A DNA stretch of 64,000 nucleotides from Chryseobacterium gallinarum (GTDB lineage: Bacteria > Bacteroidota > Bacteroidia > Flavobacteriales > Weeksellaceae): NCBI RefSeq assembly GCF_001021975.1, contig NZ_CP009928.1, positions 3,600,001 to 3,664,000 of the forward strand. The letters run 5' to 3'. The notes below the pieces were generated by a model, which saw nothing but the letters and a program-made list of their open reading frames with translations, was not told where the DNA came from and did not search any database. The number at the start of each line of letters is the position of its first letter. The first letter of the stretch is position 1. A program made the position numbers and the translations under genes. Positions 1 to 9,254 of the stretch are shown one piece after another.

Positions 1-3000
1 AACCCTTCATCAGCGATTTGAAGAACAGGCAGCCAAAACACCGGATCACACTGCGCTGGTTTACAAAGATATCAGATTGTCTTATAAAGAGTTGAATGAC
101 AGATCAAACCGTCTGGCGAACTATCTGCTTCAAACCTACGATCTTCAACCTGATGATCTTGTTCCGTTATGTCTGGAACGTTCAGAAAATATGCTGATTG
201 CTATTTTAGCAGTATTAAAATCAGGAGCAGCCTATGTTCCAATGGATCCTTCCTATCCAACAGAAAGAATAGAGCATATCCTTACAGATACCAATGCCAA
301 AATCATTATCAGTCAGGATAATACAAAAGATAAAGTACAGATACTGGATAAAGCTGAGGTTATTTCACTGGATGATATTGATTTACAGCTGGCCGTTGCA
401 GAAATATCTTCAAAAAATCCTGTTACTTCAGTAGCTCCGGAAAGTCTGGCCTATGTAATCTACACCAGTGGAACCACTGGTCTTCCAAAAGGAGTCATGA
501 TTGAGCATAGAAATGCAGTTAATGTAGTAAATCAGGTAAGAGAAGCCTATGGTTTCAGTGAAGGTGAAAAGATAACTGCTTATACCTCATACGTTTTTGA
601 TGTTTCAGTGTCTGAATTCTTCAATACATTATTGTTCGGAAACGAACTTCATATCCTGGATGAAGAAACGAAGAAAGATGCAGACTCCATAAGCAGATAC
701 CTGTTAACCCATGAAATTGATTACGCGTATTTACCACCTGTAATGCTTTCAGTACTACCACGTATAGAATATCCGGATCTTAAAGGATTACTCTATGCAG
801 GAGAACCTTGTGATTATGAAACAGGTAAATACTGGTCAGAATATACGAAGCTTTATAATCTCTATGGTCCAACCGAAGCAACAATTTATGCAACGTATAA
901 AAAAGTAGAGCATGGTGATGTACAGCTTATAGGCCGCCCTGTAGGAAATTCCACCACCTATATTTTAGATAATTATGGTCGTTTGCTTCCTGTAGGAGCT
1001 GTCGGAGAACTCTATTTGGGTGGTGCAGGTATCGCCAGAGGCTATCTGAACAGAGAAGACCTTACAAAAGAAAGATTTGTTGATAATCCTTATCAGACTA
1101 CAGAACAAAAGAAAACCGGTGAAAACGCACGCTTATACAAAACCGGGGATCTGGTTCGCTATTTAGCAGATGGGAACATAGAATACATTGGCCGTAACGA
1201 CTTCCAGGTGAAGATTAGAGGGTATAGAATAGAGTTAGGTGAAATAGAAAACAGACTCTCCCAATATCCGCAAATAAGACAATCTGTGGTACTGGCTAAG
1301 GATAATACGAATGGAATGAAATACCTTGCCGGATATTATGTTTCAGATACAGCATTAGAGGCAGAAAAACTTACTGCATTTTTATCAGAAACATTGCCGG
1401 AATATATGATTCCTTCTGCTTTTATTCATTTAAAATCATTACCATTAACCATCAATGGGAAGCTTGACAGAAAACAGTTACCTGAACCTGAATTTACAGG
1501 CGGAAATGAATATACAGCTCCAATAAATAATCTTCAGAAAAAGCTTTGTATTATTTATGGAGAAGTATTGGGAATCAATCCGGAATATATCAGCATTCAT
1601 GATGATTTCTTCAGATTAGGAGGAAACAGTATCATGGCTATTAAGCTTATTGGTAAGATTAAGCAGGAGCTGGGATTACAAGTGAGTGTGTCAATGGTAT
1701 TCAATCATAAGACAGTTGCTTTATTGGAAGGAGCCTTAACAGCCAACGACAATGCTGCTGAACAAATTGAAATCATACCTGTTGAGGTGAACTCACCGGA
1801 GGAACAGCGTTTATCCTTTGCCCAGGAAAGACTATGGTTTATAGAATCCTACGAAGGCGGAAGCAGTGCTTATAACATTCCAATGACTGTTACTTTGAGC
1901 GCAAAAACGGATATCAAGGCTTTAGTTAAGGCTTTGGAGACAGTAATTCAACGTCATGAAGTCCTTCGTACGTTCATTATGACAACAGAAAACGGAGTAG
2001 GCTATCAGGTAGTTACCAACCATATTCCGAAAATCAGAACAATAGAGGCCGAAAGCAGAGGAGAGTTGGAAGAATTAGTAAACAGAACTGCTCATAAAGT
2101 ATTCCGTTTGGATCAAGAAATCCCTATTGAGATCAGTATTTTCAGATTAGATACTACCAGCTATCTTTCAGTGGTTATTCATCACATTGCTTTTGATGGC
2201 TGGTCTACCGATCTATTCCTGAAAGAAGTGGCAGAAGCCTATCATGCTATTGCGGGAGGACAGCAGCCGAAACTTCCTGAATTAAAAATCCAATACAGAG
2301 ATTTCGCATTGTGGCAGCGAAATTATCTTCAGGGAGAACGTCTGGATCGCCAGATTGAATACTGGAAAACAAAACTGGATGACCATCAGAGCTTAGATCT
2401 TCCGGTAGACTTCCACAGGCCGGCTGAAATATCCTATGAAGGAGATACCATCGGATTCAATATCCCGGAAGAAACGGCACTTGGGCTGAAAGAAATCTCC
2501 AGAAATCTTGGAGTGAGCTTGTACAACGTGATGTTGAGTGGTTACTATCTTACCCTTTCTGCCTATTCAGGTCAGGATGATATCATAGTGGGAAGCCCGA
2601 TTGCCAACCGTCATTATGCAGGTCTTGAAAATCTTATCGGATTCTTTGTCAATACATTGGCATTGAGAGAGAAAATTGATCCAAAGCAAAATGTCAGAGA
2701 TTTTATTCTGCAGGTATCAAAATCCGTAACAGAAGCACAGTCTCATCAGGATCTTCCATTTGAAAAACTGGTGGAAGAACTGGGAGTTGAGCAGGATACT
2801 TCAAGGCATCCGGTCTTCCAGGTGATGTTTGGGCTTCAGACCAGCAATGGTGGAGAGGTTGCTATCCAGGAAGGAGATGCTATTTTCCAACCCTTTGATG
2901 GTGATGTAGACTACCAGGCTGCAAAATTTGATCTTACAACGATGATCAATGAAAGTCCTGATAGCATTCAGATGACCTTCAACTATGCGACTTCCTTATT

Positions 3001-5671
3001 TAAAAAAGAAACCATAAGCCGTATAGCAGAAACCTATCAATACCTGTTAAGCCAAATGGCAGAGTCTGGAAAATCTGATATAAATAGTTTGAAAATAGGA
3101 GAGTTATGCCTTCTTTCAGAAACAGAAAACCAAGAGATCATTGAGATCTGGAATGATAACAGAAAACCATATCAGGATAAAAATACCATTCACCGGCAGT
3201 TTGAAGCCCAGGCTGCTAAAACACCTGATGCTACAGCATTGGTATATCAGAATGTTCAGTTATCCTATAAGGAATTGAATGAAAAAGCAAATCAGCTGGC
3301 TAATTACCTCATCAGCGAGTATCAGCTTCAGCCGGATGATTTGGTTCCGTTATGCCTTGAACGTTCCGAAGAGATGTTGATTGCCATTCTTGCCGTATTA
3401 AAAGCCGGAGCAGCTTATGTTCCGATGGATCCTTCATATCCTGCAGAAAGAATCAGCCATATTCTAAAAGATACAGCAGCTGAGGTAATTCTTATTCATG
3501 AAGAAGTAAGAAGTAAGCTCAATGAAGTATCCTCAGATGTAAATCTGGTTTCGCTGAATCATAAAGGATTAATAGAGAAACTGGCAGTAGCAGATCATCA
3601 TAATCCCGTTGCAGAAGTCCATTCAGGAAATCTTGCTTATGTAATCTATACCAGTGGAACCACAGGACTTCCAAAAGGAGTAATGATTGAGCATAAAGGA
3701 GTGATCAATCTGATCGATGCAATGACAGAAGTTCATCAGCTTGAAACATATCAGAATGTGGGAGCTTATTCCAATTATGTGTTTGATGCCTTTGTATACG
3801 AGATATTCCCATCTTTATGCAATGGAAATACTCTTTGGTTGTACAGCAATAATTTGAGAACTTCAGTGAATGAGCTCAATGACTATATTAAAGCCAATAC
3901 CATAGAAGTTTCCTTTATTCCACCAGTCCTGCTGAAGGAAATTGTGGATAATGGAACAAGCTTACAGCTGATCCATGCAGGAGGAGAAAGTTTCCCGGCT
4001 TTAGATAAAAATATTGAGAATATTACCCTTATCAATGAGTATGGACCAACGGAAGGAACAGTATGTGTAACCCTTCATAACTACAAGGAAGATAAAAATC
4101 CATTGAACATTGGAAAAGCGATTGCGAATACAAGTTTATATGTTCTTGATAACCAATATCGCCCTGTTCCGACAGGAGCAGTAGGAGAGCTATACATAGG
4201 TGGAGCCGGTATTGCAAGAGGATACCTGAACAGGCCTGAACTTACTGAAGAACGCTTTATGGTAAATCCGTTCCAAACAGCAGATCAGAAAGAAAGAGGA
4301 GAAAACAGCCGTTTATACAAAACAGGAGATTTGGTTCGCAGATTAGCGAATGGAGATCTGGAGTATATGGGAAGAAATGACTTCCAGGTGAAGATCCGTG
4401 GCCATAGAATTGAGTTAGGTGAAATTGAAAACACATTACTCAGCTATGAAGGAATTCGCCAGGCTGCCGTATTGGTCAAAGAAAATAAAGGAGGAATAAA
4501 ATACCTGGTTGGATATTATGTGTCTGATCCGGTAATTGATCCGCAGCTGCTTTCAGAATTCCTGATGGAAACACTTCCGGATTATATGATCCCGAATGTT
4601 TTCGTTCACCTTGAACAACTTCCTTTAACCATCAACGGAAAACTGGATCGAAGACAACTTCCTGAACCTGAATTTACGGGTATTTCAGAATATGCAGCTC
4701 CTGTAAATGAATTGCAGAAAAAACTGACAGAGATCTACGCTGAAGTGCTGGGTATTGATGTCGAAAGCATAAGCATTCACGATGACTTCTTCAGATTAGG
4801 AGGAAACAGTATCATGGTGATTAAGCTGATCAGCAGAATAAGAGCTTTATTGGATATTCAGATCAAAATCCTGGATATTTTTAAAGAAAGAACCATCAGC
4901 AAATTATCGGTAATTCTTGCTAAGAATAACAAAGAATATAAAACGATATCCACACTGGGCGGGATTAATAATAAACCTAATATTTTCCTTATTCACCCGG
5001 GAAATGGAGGAAGCGAAGTTTATCAGTCTCTGGCAGAAAAGCTTACATCAGAATATGACTGCTATGGAGTAGACTCCTATAACCTGTACCATGAAGAGAA
5101 AATTGATAATCTCAACAGGCTAGCCAATTATTATTTGGAGCATATTGAGGTCATACAGGAGCAGACAAATCAGGATGAATACATTTTGCTGGGATGGTCT
5201 CTGGGTGGAAATATTGCATTGGAGATCGCTGCTGAGCTGGAAAAAAGAAGGCATCAAAAAATTAAGGTTTATTTGCTGGATACGATCCTGTATGCATCAG
5301 ATCAGACATTAATAGATTTCCTTTCATTCCCCACAGATGAAGAATTAAGTAATAGGCTAGCTGTTCCGATTGGTGACAGTCATTTTATAGCCACCAAAAA
5401 CTTCATGTCAGCAGAGTTTACCATTGCAAAAGAGCCTATTTCCAATACTCTGAAATCAACCCAGGTTGTATTGCTGAAAGCAATGCAGAGCGGAGATACA
5501 TTCAATGAATCATTTAATAACCACATTAAAAATTCAATGTACAATAATATAGATTCGATCATGGAAAACAGAGATCTACTTTCTGTGTACCCTATTGAAG
5601 CTTCGCATCAGATGATGCTGGAGAAAGAAGAGCAGATCCTGGATATTATTAATCAAACCGTTAGAAAATAA
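1..5671 (+). CDS. Non-ribosomal peptide synthetase, C-terminal part (A-T-C-A-T-TE), 5' truncated by window
   Basis: The frame is open from base 2, so the gene begins upstream of the window; the TTG at 77 lies inside the first adenylation domain and is not a start. Domain order: adenylation 1 (core motifs YTSGTTGLPKG, YGPTEATIYAT, YKTGDLVR and NGKLDRKQLP), carrier 1 (LGGNSI, attachment serine codon 1628-1630), condensation (HHIAFDGW at 2180-2203), adenylation 2, carrier 2 (serine codon 4808-4810) and a C-terminal thioesterase (GWSLGG, serine codon 5198-5200). This is a terminating dimodule that adds two residues and releases the peptide in the cytoplasm. No epimerisation domain is seen. Both A-T units share long identical stretches such as DLVPLCLERSE, suggesting module duplication. 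By hand alignment to GrsA the pocket residues read D-V-S-Y-L-A-L-I-Y and D-A-Y-F-I-A-E-V-C; I cannot assign substrates. It is followed by a type II thioesterase and an exporter in the same orientation. Confidence 0.97.
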   Translation, partial: TLHQRFEEQAAKTPDHTALVYKDIRLSYKELNDRSNRLANYLLQTYDLQPDDLVPLCLERSENMLIAILAVLKSGAAYVPMDPSYPTERIEHILTDTNAKIIISQDNTKDKVQILDKAEVISLDDIDLQLAVAEISSKNPVTSVAPESLAYVIYTSGTTGLPKGVMIEHRNAVNVVNQVREAYGFSEGEKITAYTSYVFDVSVSEFFNTLLFGNELHILDEETKKDADSISRYLLTHEIDYAYLPPVMLSVLPRIEYPDLKGLLYAGEPCDYETGKYWSEYTKLYNLYGPTEATIYATYKKVEHGDVQLIGRPVGNSTTYILDNYGRLLPVGAVGELYLGGAGIARGYLNREDLTKERFVDNPYQTTEQKKTGENARLYKTGDLVRYLADGNIEYIGRNDFQVKIRGYRIELGEIENRLSQYPQIRQSVVLAKDNTNGMKYLAGYYVSDTALEAEKLTAFLSETLPEYMIPSAFIHLKSLPLTINGKLDRKQLPEPEFTGGNEYTAPINNLQKKLCIIYGEVLGINPEYISIHDDFFRLGGNSIMAIKLIGKIKQELGLQVSVSMVFNHKTVALLEGALTANDNAAEQIEIIPVEVNSPEEQRLSFAQERLWFIESYEGGSSAYNIPMTVTLSAKTDIKALVKALETVIQRHEVLRTFIMTTENGVGYQVVTNHIPKIRTIEAESRGELEELVNRTAHKVFRLDQEIPIEISIFRLDTTSYLSVVIHHIAFDGWSTDLFLKEVAEAYHAIAGGQQPKLPELKIQYRDFALWQRNYLQGERLDRQIEYWKTKLDDHQSLDLPVDFHRPAEISYEGDTIGFNIPEETALGLKEISRNLGVSLYNVMLSGYYLTLSAYSGQDDIIVGSPIANRHYAGLENLIGFFVNTLALREKIDPKQNVRDFILQVSKSVTEAQSHQDLPFEKLVEELGVEQDTSRHPVFQVMFGLQTSNGGEVAIQEGDAIFQPFDGDVDYQAAKFDLTTMINESPDSIQMTFNYATSLFKKETISRIAETYQYLLSQMAESGKSDINSLKIGELCLLSETENQEIIEIWNDNRKPYQDKNTIHRQFEAQAAKTPDATALVYQNVQLSYKELNEKANQLANYLISEYQLQPDDLVPLCLERSEEMLIAILAVLKAGAAYVPMDPSYPAERISHILKDTAAEVILIHEEVRSKLNEVSSDVNLVSLNHKGLIEKLAVADHHNPVAEVHSGNLAYVIYTSGTTGLPKGVMIEHKGVINLIDAMTEVHQLETYQNVGAYSNYVFDAFVYEIFPSLCNGNTLWLYSNNLRTSVNELNDYIKANTIEVSFIPPVLLKEIVDNGTSLQLIHAGGESFPALDKNIENITLINEYGPTEGTVCVTLHNYKEDKNPLNIGKAIANTSLYVLDNQYRPVPTGAVGELYIGGAGIARGYLNRPELTEERFMVNPFQTADQKERGENSRLYKTGDLVRRLANGDLEYMGRNDFQVKIRGHRIELGEIENTLLSYEGIRQAAVLVKENKGGIKYLVGYYVSDPVIDPQLLSEFLMETLPDYMIPNVFVHLEQLPLTINGKLDRRQLPEPEFTGISEYAAPVNELQKKLTEIYAEVLGIDVESISIHDDFFRLGGNSIMVIKLISRIRALLDIQIKILDIFKERTISKLSVILAKNNKEYKTISTLGGINNKPNIFLIHPGNGGSEVYQSLAEKLTSEYDCYGVDSYNLYHEEKIDNLNRLANYYLEHIEVIQEQTNQDEYILLGWSLGGNIALEIAAELEKRRHQKIKVYLLDTILYASDQTLIDFLSFPTDEELSNRLAVPIGDSHFIATKNFMSAEFTIAKEPISNTLKSTQVVLLKAMQSGDTFNESFNNHIKNSMYNNIDSIMENRDLLSVYPIEASHQMMLEKEEQILDIINQTVRK

Positions 5672-5678
5672 AAAAGAC

Positions 5679-5700
5679 ATGGGAGATCTCGGTCTCCCAT
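5679..5700 (+). terminator. Hairpin between NRPS and type II thioesterase
   Basis: A perfect 8-bp stem, ATGGGAGA/TCTCCCAT, has a 6-nt loop and lies 8 nt after the NRPS stop codon. No proper T-run follows, so it may attenuate transcription or stabilise the upstream mRNA rather than terminate fully. Confidence 0.4.
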
Positions 5701-5731
5701 ACTTTCATGTAAAAGAGAAAAGAAAAAACCT

Positions 5732-6454
5732 ATGAACAGAATAACATCATCCAAACCACAGATATTTTTATTACACTATGCCGGCGGAGACAGGAATTCT
5801 TTCCGCCCTTTAATAGAAGAATTACAGTCACAATTCCAGATCGAAACACCGGAACTCCCGGGAAGAGGAAACCGGATGTCAGAACCCCCTTTAAAAGATA
5901 AACAAGAAGCCATAGCAGACATATTGATCCAGATAAAACGTACCCGACAAAAAGATGTTCCTTATTTGATCTACGGTCACAGCATGGGAGCTATTTTGGG
6001 TTTTGAAATTTGCCACGCTATGGAAAAAGAGAACGATGCTCCCGTACATTTTGTTGCTACCGGATATCCGGGGCCGGGCATAAAAAATACTCCGCTTATT
6101 GCAGACCTTCCCAAAACAGAATTCTTCGCTGAAGTAAGAAAACTGGGCGGGATTTCCGATGAGGTAATGCAGTATGAAGAATTATTAGACTTCTTTGAGC
6201 CCCTACTGAGAGGAGACTTCGGGCTTCTGGAAAATAAGAATAACCAGACCCCTGATATAAAAATACAGACTCCAATCTTTGCGGTAATGGGGAAGAGTGA
6301 AAAATATGCCCTGAATATAAGAAACTGGGCCAAGTATACAGAAGCATCCTGTGAATGTCAGATTGTAAATGGAAACCATTTCTTCATCAATCAGAATTTC
6401 AATTATCTGGCTCAAGTTATCAAAAACCTGATGAATGCCGCAATGGCCAAATAA
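5732..6454 (+). CDS. Type II (external) thioesterase of the NRPS cluster
   Basis: This 240-aa alpha/beta-hydrolase belongs to the GrsT/SrfAD family. It hydrolyses mis-primed or stalled acyl groups from carrier proteins, so it proofreads the neighbouring synthetase. The N-terminal strand FLLHYAGGD is the family's oxyanion-hole region. The nucleophile motif GHSMG places the catalytic serine at residue 84, and NGNHFF near residue 215 supplies the histidine. ELPGRG near residue 41 is typical of the family. Length is normal. It starts 60 bp after the NRPS stop and lies 32 bp upstream of the MFS gene, consistent with one operon. Confidence 0.93.
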   Translation: MNRITSSKPQIFLLHYAGGDRNSFRPLIEELQSQFQIETPELPGRGNRMSEPPLKDKQEAIADILIQIKRTRQKDVPYLIYGHSMGAILGFEICHAMEKENDAPVHFVATGYPGPGIKNTPLIADLPKTEFFAEVRKLGGISDEVMQYEELLDFFEPLLRGDFGLLENKNNQTPDIKIQTPIFAVMGKSEKYALNIRNWAKYTEASCECQIVNGNHFFINQNFNYLAQVIKNLMNAAMAK

Positions 6455-6486
6455 TGCCTTATTCATCATAAAATAAAACCTCATAT

Positions 6487-7698
6487 ATGCCTGGAAAAAA
6501 AGAATACGCATTAACCTTTATCTATATTACAATCCTGATTGATATTATTGGGATAGGAATTGTTGCTCCTGTACTGCCCACCCTCATTTTAAAACTATCA
6601 AAGGGGAACTTAAGTACTACTACACAATATATTGGCTGGTTTATCTCCATCTATGCCTTAATGCAATTTATATTTGCTCCTGTGTTGGGAGGCCTTAGTG
6701 ACCGGTATGGAAGACGTCCATTATTGTTATGGTCTTTATTAGGACTTGGAATTGATTATTTGATTCTTGCCATAGCACCCAACCTCATGTGGCTGTTTGC
6801 AGGAAGAATAATAGCAGGAATTATGGGATCCAGTATGACCACCGCTACAGCCTATGTCTCAGATGTCAGTACTCCTGAAAAGAAAAGTCAGAATTTCGGG
6901 ATGATAAGCGCGGTTGCAGGACTTGGTTTAATAATAGGCCCCCTGATCGGAGGTGTGCTGGGGCAGTACGGAGAACGAATTCCCTTCTATGCCGCCGCCG
7001 CACTGAGCCTGCTTAATGTACTATATGGTTTCTTTGTTCTGCCGGAATCACTTAAAGAGAACAACCGGAGACAGTTCTCCTGGAAAACAGTAAATCCGGT
7101 AGGAGCTATGAAAAGTATTAAAAAAGAAATACTTTCTCCCTCCCTTATTATTGCTTTTGTATTTATTGCTTTGTCGGGACACGCTATGCAAAGCACCTGG
7201 AATGTATATGGGATGGAAAAATTTCACTGGAAGGCAGATATGATAGGGTATTCATTAGGTTTTTTTGGTGTTTTAATGGTAATATCCCAGGGACTATTCA
7301 TCGGATTATTCATTAATAAACTGGGGCAGAAGAAATCTGTTATGATTTGTTTGTTGATGTATTGTGTCAGTTTGTTATTGTTTGCATTCATCAATGCATC
7401 ATGGATGGCTTTTGTAGTTATGGTTCCTTATGCATTAGGAGGAATGGCTACTCCTATCCTTCAAAGTTTAATATCTTCCAATGTACCTGATCATAAACAA
7501 GGATTATTGCAGGGAAGTTTGTCCAGTATCGGGAGCATTACTGCTGTCTTTGGCCCCCTTATGATGACAGGGGTATTTGCTTATTTTACTTCCGGTAAAG
7601 CACCGGTTTTCTTTAGTGGGGCTCCCTTTATCTTTGCCGCATTTTTTGCTTTCATTGGAAGCTGGAGCATTTATTCATCATTCTCCCGGCAAAAATAG
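6487..7698 (+). CDS. MFS drug/product exporter, TetA-like (TCR family)
   Basis: This is a 403-aa integral inner-membrane protein with about 12 hydrophobic segments. Signature motif A (GGLSDRYGRRP, about residues 73-83) lies in the loop between TM2 and TM3. The antiporter motif region GLGLIIGPLIGG follows TM5. These are hallmarks of proton-coupled efflux pumps of the tetracycline-resistance branch. Its position directly after the NRPS and type II thioesterase suggests export of, or self-protection from, the peptide product; that role is inferred from context only. Confidence 0.9.
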   Translation: MPGKKEYALTFIYITILIDIIGIGIVAPVLPTLILKLSKGNLSTTTQYIGWFISIYALMQFIFAPVLGGLSDRYGRRPLLLWSLLGLGIDYLILAIAPNLMWLFAGRIIAGIMGSSMTTATAYVSDVSTPEKKSQNFGMISAVAGLGLIIGPLIGGVLGQYGERIPFYAAAALSLLNVLYGFFVLPESLKENNRRQFSWKTVNPVGAMKSIKKEILSPSLIIAFVFIALSGHAMQSTWNVYGMEKFHWKADMIGYSLGFFGVLMVISQGLFIGLFINKLGQKKSVMICLLMYCVSLLLFAFINASWMAFVVMVPYALGGMATPILQSLISSNVPDHKQGLLQGSLSSIGSITAVFGPLMMTGVFAYFTSGKAPVFFSGAPFIFAAFFAFIGSWSIYSSFSRQK

Positions 7699-7747
7699 AA
7701 ATAGACTCGAAATAATAATAGGTAATATTTTATATTCGTTATACAAT

Positions 7748-7773
7748 GGGCTATTTTTTAATGAGCCCTTTTT
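7748..7773 (+). terminator. Rho-independent terminator of the NRPS operon
   Basis: GGGCT pairs with AGCCC around an 11-nt AT-rich loop and is followed by TTTTT. It lies 49 bp after the MFS stop codon. Confidence 0.65.
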
Positions 7774-7788
7774 GCTGTTTAAAAAAAA

Positions 7789-7878
7789 ATGCTGGCTGAG
7801 CCTCAGCGGGACATCACCCCGGAACAAAGTGCAGCTATATTAAGAAATCTTCCCATCATTCATTACAGGAAAAAATAA
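7789..7878 (+). CDS. Tiny open frame, 29 codons, doubtful
   Basis: ATG at 7789 opens 29 codons ending in LRNLPIIHYRKK. An in-frame TAA lies three codons upstream of the ATG. Codon choice looks coding-like (for example DITPEQSAA), but no ribosome-binding site or homologue can be judged from the sequence alone. It could be the tail of a lost gene or chance. Confidence 0.18.
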   Translation: MLAEPQRDITPEQSAAILRNLPIIHYRKK

Positions 7879-7886
7879 TAAATCAA

Positions 7887-7894
7887 TATCTTTG
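7887..7894 (+). promoter_or_regulatory. Putative -7 element for the HAD phosphatase gene
   Basis: TATCTTTG matches the Bacteroidota -7 consensus TAnnTTTG and lies 60 bp before the HAD start codon. No good TTG sits 19 bp upstream (TTA is nearby), so only half of the promoter is convincing. Confidence 0.4.
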
Positions 7895-7954
7895 AAAAGA
7901 AAAAGCAAATGATGATTCTGCTACGTACAGAATTTCGCTTTTCCCAATAAAATT

Positions 7955-8755
7955 ATGGAACAGATTAAATTAATTGTGACGGACATGGATGGGACATTTC
8001 TCAACTCCAGCCATGAAATGAGCCCTGAGTTTGCAGAAGTTTATAAAGAACTGAAAAAAAGAAATATTGTATTTGTACCCGCAAGCGGAAGACAGATGCC
8101 GGGCATTACCCATTATTTTGGAGAAATAGAAAGTGAGATCGGTTTTATTGCTGAAAACGGTGGATACGTTATCTATAAAAATCAGGAGCTTTTTGCCGAT
8201 ACGCTTGAATATCAGTATATTGTTGATATTATTAAAGCTGTCCGCGAAATACCGGGTGCCAAAGCCGTATTATCAGCTAAAAAGATGGCTTATTATGAAA
8301 CCGAAGATCAGAAGTTTGTAGACTTTTTCTCAAAATATTATACCGAAAACATGAAAAAGGACGACCTGACGGAAAAAATTGATGATACCGCCTTTAAAAT
8401 AGCGGTTTATCACCCGGAAGGTTCCGAAAAATATCTGTATCCGGCCCTTAAAAGATTTGAGGAATTCGGCCTGGAAGTGGTGGTTTCAGGAGCACATTGG
8501 CTGGATGTTATGAATAAGGATATCAATAAAGGAAATGCTCTGAAAATCCTTCAGAAATCGCTGGGAATCTCACCTGAAAATACAATGGCTTTCGGGGATT
8601 ATATGAACGACATAGAAATGCTGAAGAATGCCAAATATTCTTACGCCATGAAAAATGCCCATCCGAATGTGAAACAGGTAGCAAGTTTTGAAGCTTGTAC
8701 CAATGATAGCTTCGGAGTTCTAAAAACGATTAAGGATTATTTGCATCTGAATTAA
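7955..8755 (+). CDS. Cof-type HAD-IIB family hydrolase
   Basis: This 266-aa cytoplasmic phosphatase is of the Cof/YidA type. Motif I, TDMDGT, has the nucleophile Asp10 and the acid/base Asp12. The C-terminal motif FGDYMNDIEML supplies the Mg2+-binding aspartates, and GNALKIL carries the motif III lysine region. The large middle insertion (about residues 85-190) is the C2B cap of this subfamily. Members dephosphorylate sugar phosphates, FMN or pyridoxal phosphate; the substrate cannot be told from the sequence. It is monocistronic, between the NRPS operon terminator and the tRNA gene. Confidence 0.93.
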   Translation: MEQIKLIVTDMDGTFLNSSHEMSPEFAEVYKELKKRNIVFVPASGRQMPGITHYFGEIESEIGFIAENGGYVIYKNQELFADTLEYQYIVDIIKAVREIPGAKAVLSAKKMAYYETEDQKFVDFFSKYYTENMKKDDLTEKIDDTAFKIAVYHPEGSEKYLYPALKRFEEFGLEVVVSGAHWLDVMNKDINKGNALKILQKSLGISPENTMAFGDYMNDIEMLKNAKYSYAMKNAHPNVKQVASFEACTNDSFGVLKTIKDYLHLN

Positions 8756-8825
8756 TACCGCCATCTGGGTGTTTATTCTGAAAAGTTTCTCTTTTGAATA
8801 CTTTTTTTATCATAAAATATATGGA

Positions 8826-8942
8826 ATGTTCTCATATCCATTTATCTGGCAAGCAGAAGTTGATGAACAAAGTATTCCTTATTGTATTATTACAGTAGAC
8901 AAAAAGCTTTTGCCATGCAGGATTGAAGTTAAATTTATTTAA
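8826..8942 (+). CDS. Possible small ORF or gene remnant, 38 codons
   Basis: ATG at 8826 opens 38 codons (MFSYPFIWQAEVDEQSIP at the start, PCRIEVKFI at the end). The frame stays open upstream to at least 8751, beyond the HAD stop, without another ATG. The residue composition looks protein-like and strand-rich. It could be a remnant of a longer gene or a chance frame; there is no supporting neighbour. Confidence 0.22.
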   Translation: MFSYPFIWQAEVDEQSIPYCIITVDKKLLPCRIEVKFI

Positions 8943-8960
8943 TAAAAATACAGAAAAAAG

Positions 8961-8990
8961 TTGGAGTTAAAGAAAAAGTTTCTATCTTTG
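8961..8990 (+). promoter_or_regulatory. Promoter of tRNA-Lys
   Basis: TTG (8961-8963) and TATCTTTG (8983-8990) are separated by exactly 19 bp, a perfect match to the Bacteroidota housekeeping promoter TTG-N19-TAnnTTTG. It lies about 40 bp before the mature tRNA. Confidence 0.85.
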
Positions 8991-9030
8991 CAGTCCCTTA
9001 AATAAAGGGATTTTGTTAAAAACAAAGGCC

Positions 9031-9103
9031 GACTCGGTAGCTCAGCTGGTAGAGCAATACACTTTTAATGTATGGGTCCTGGGTTCGAATCCCAGCCGGG
9101 TCA
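9031..9103 (+). tRNA. tRNA-Lys (anticodon TTT)
   Basis: The 73-nt cloverleaf has the acceptor stem GACTCGG/CCGGGTC (one T-G wobble), D stem GCTC/GAGC, anticodon stem ATACA/TGTAT with loop CTTTTAA (anticodon TTT), a GGTTCGAATCC T-arm and discriminator A at 9103. CCA is not encoded. It has its own promoter and terminator. Confidence 0.97.
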
Positions 9104-9109
9104 CTTAAG

Positions 9110-9141
9110 GAGACAACTACTAAAGGTTGTCTCTTTTTTTT
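9110..9141 (+). terminator. Terminator of tRNA-Lys
   Basis: GAGACAAC (9110-9117) pairs perfectly with GTTGTCTC (9126-9133) across an 8-nt loop and is followed by eight T residues. Confidence 0.9.
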
Positions 9142-9254
9142 CTGCATATATTGATCAAATCAAGGAGTTAAAAGTAATTGATAATAAACAGATAATTGCA
9201 AAGTTACTTTTTAGTTTCTTGATCTGGCAGTTATATGCATCAGAAGTCAATAAG

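Noticed and set aside
77..90. TTG as an NRPS start
   Set aside because: The frame is open upstream to base 2 and encodes adenylation-domain sequence (FEEQAAKTPDHTALVY), so the gene begins outside the window.
9031..9141. tRNA-Lys as the integration site of a genomic island covering 9.2-16 kb
   Set aside because: No integrase is present and I found no second copy of the tRNA 3' end in the window.
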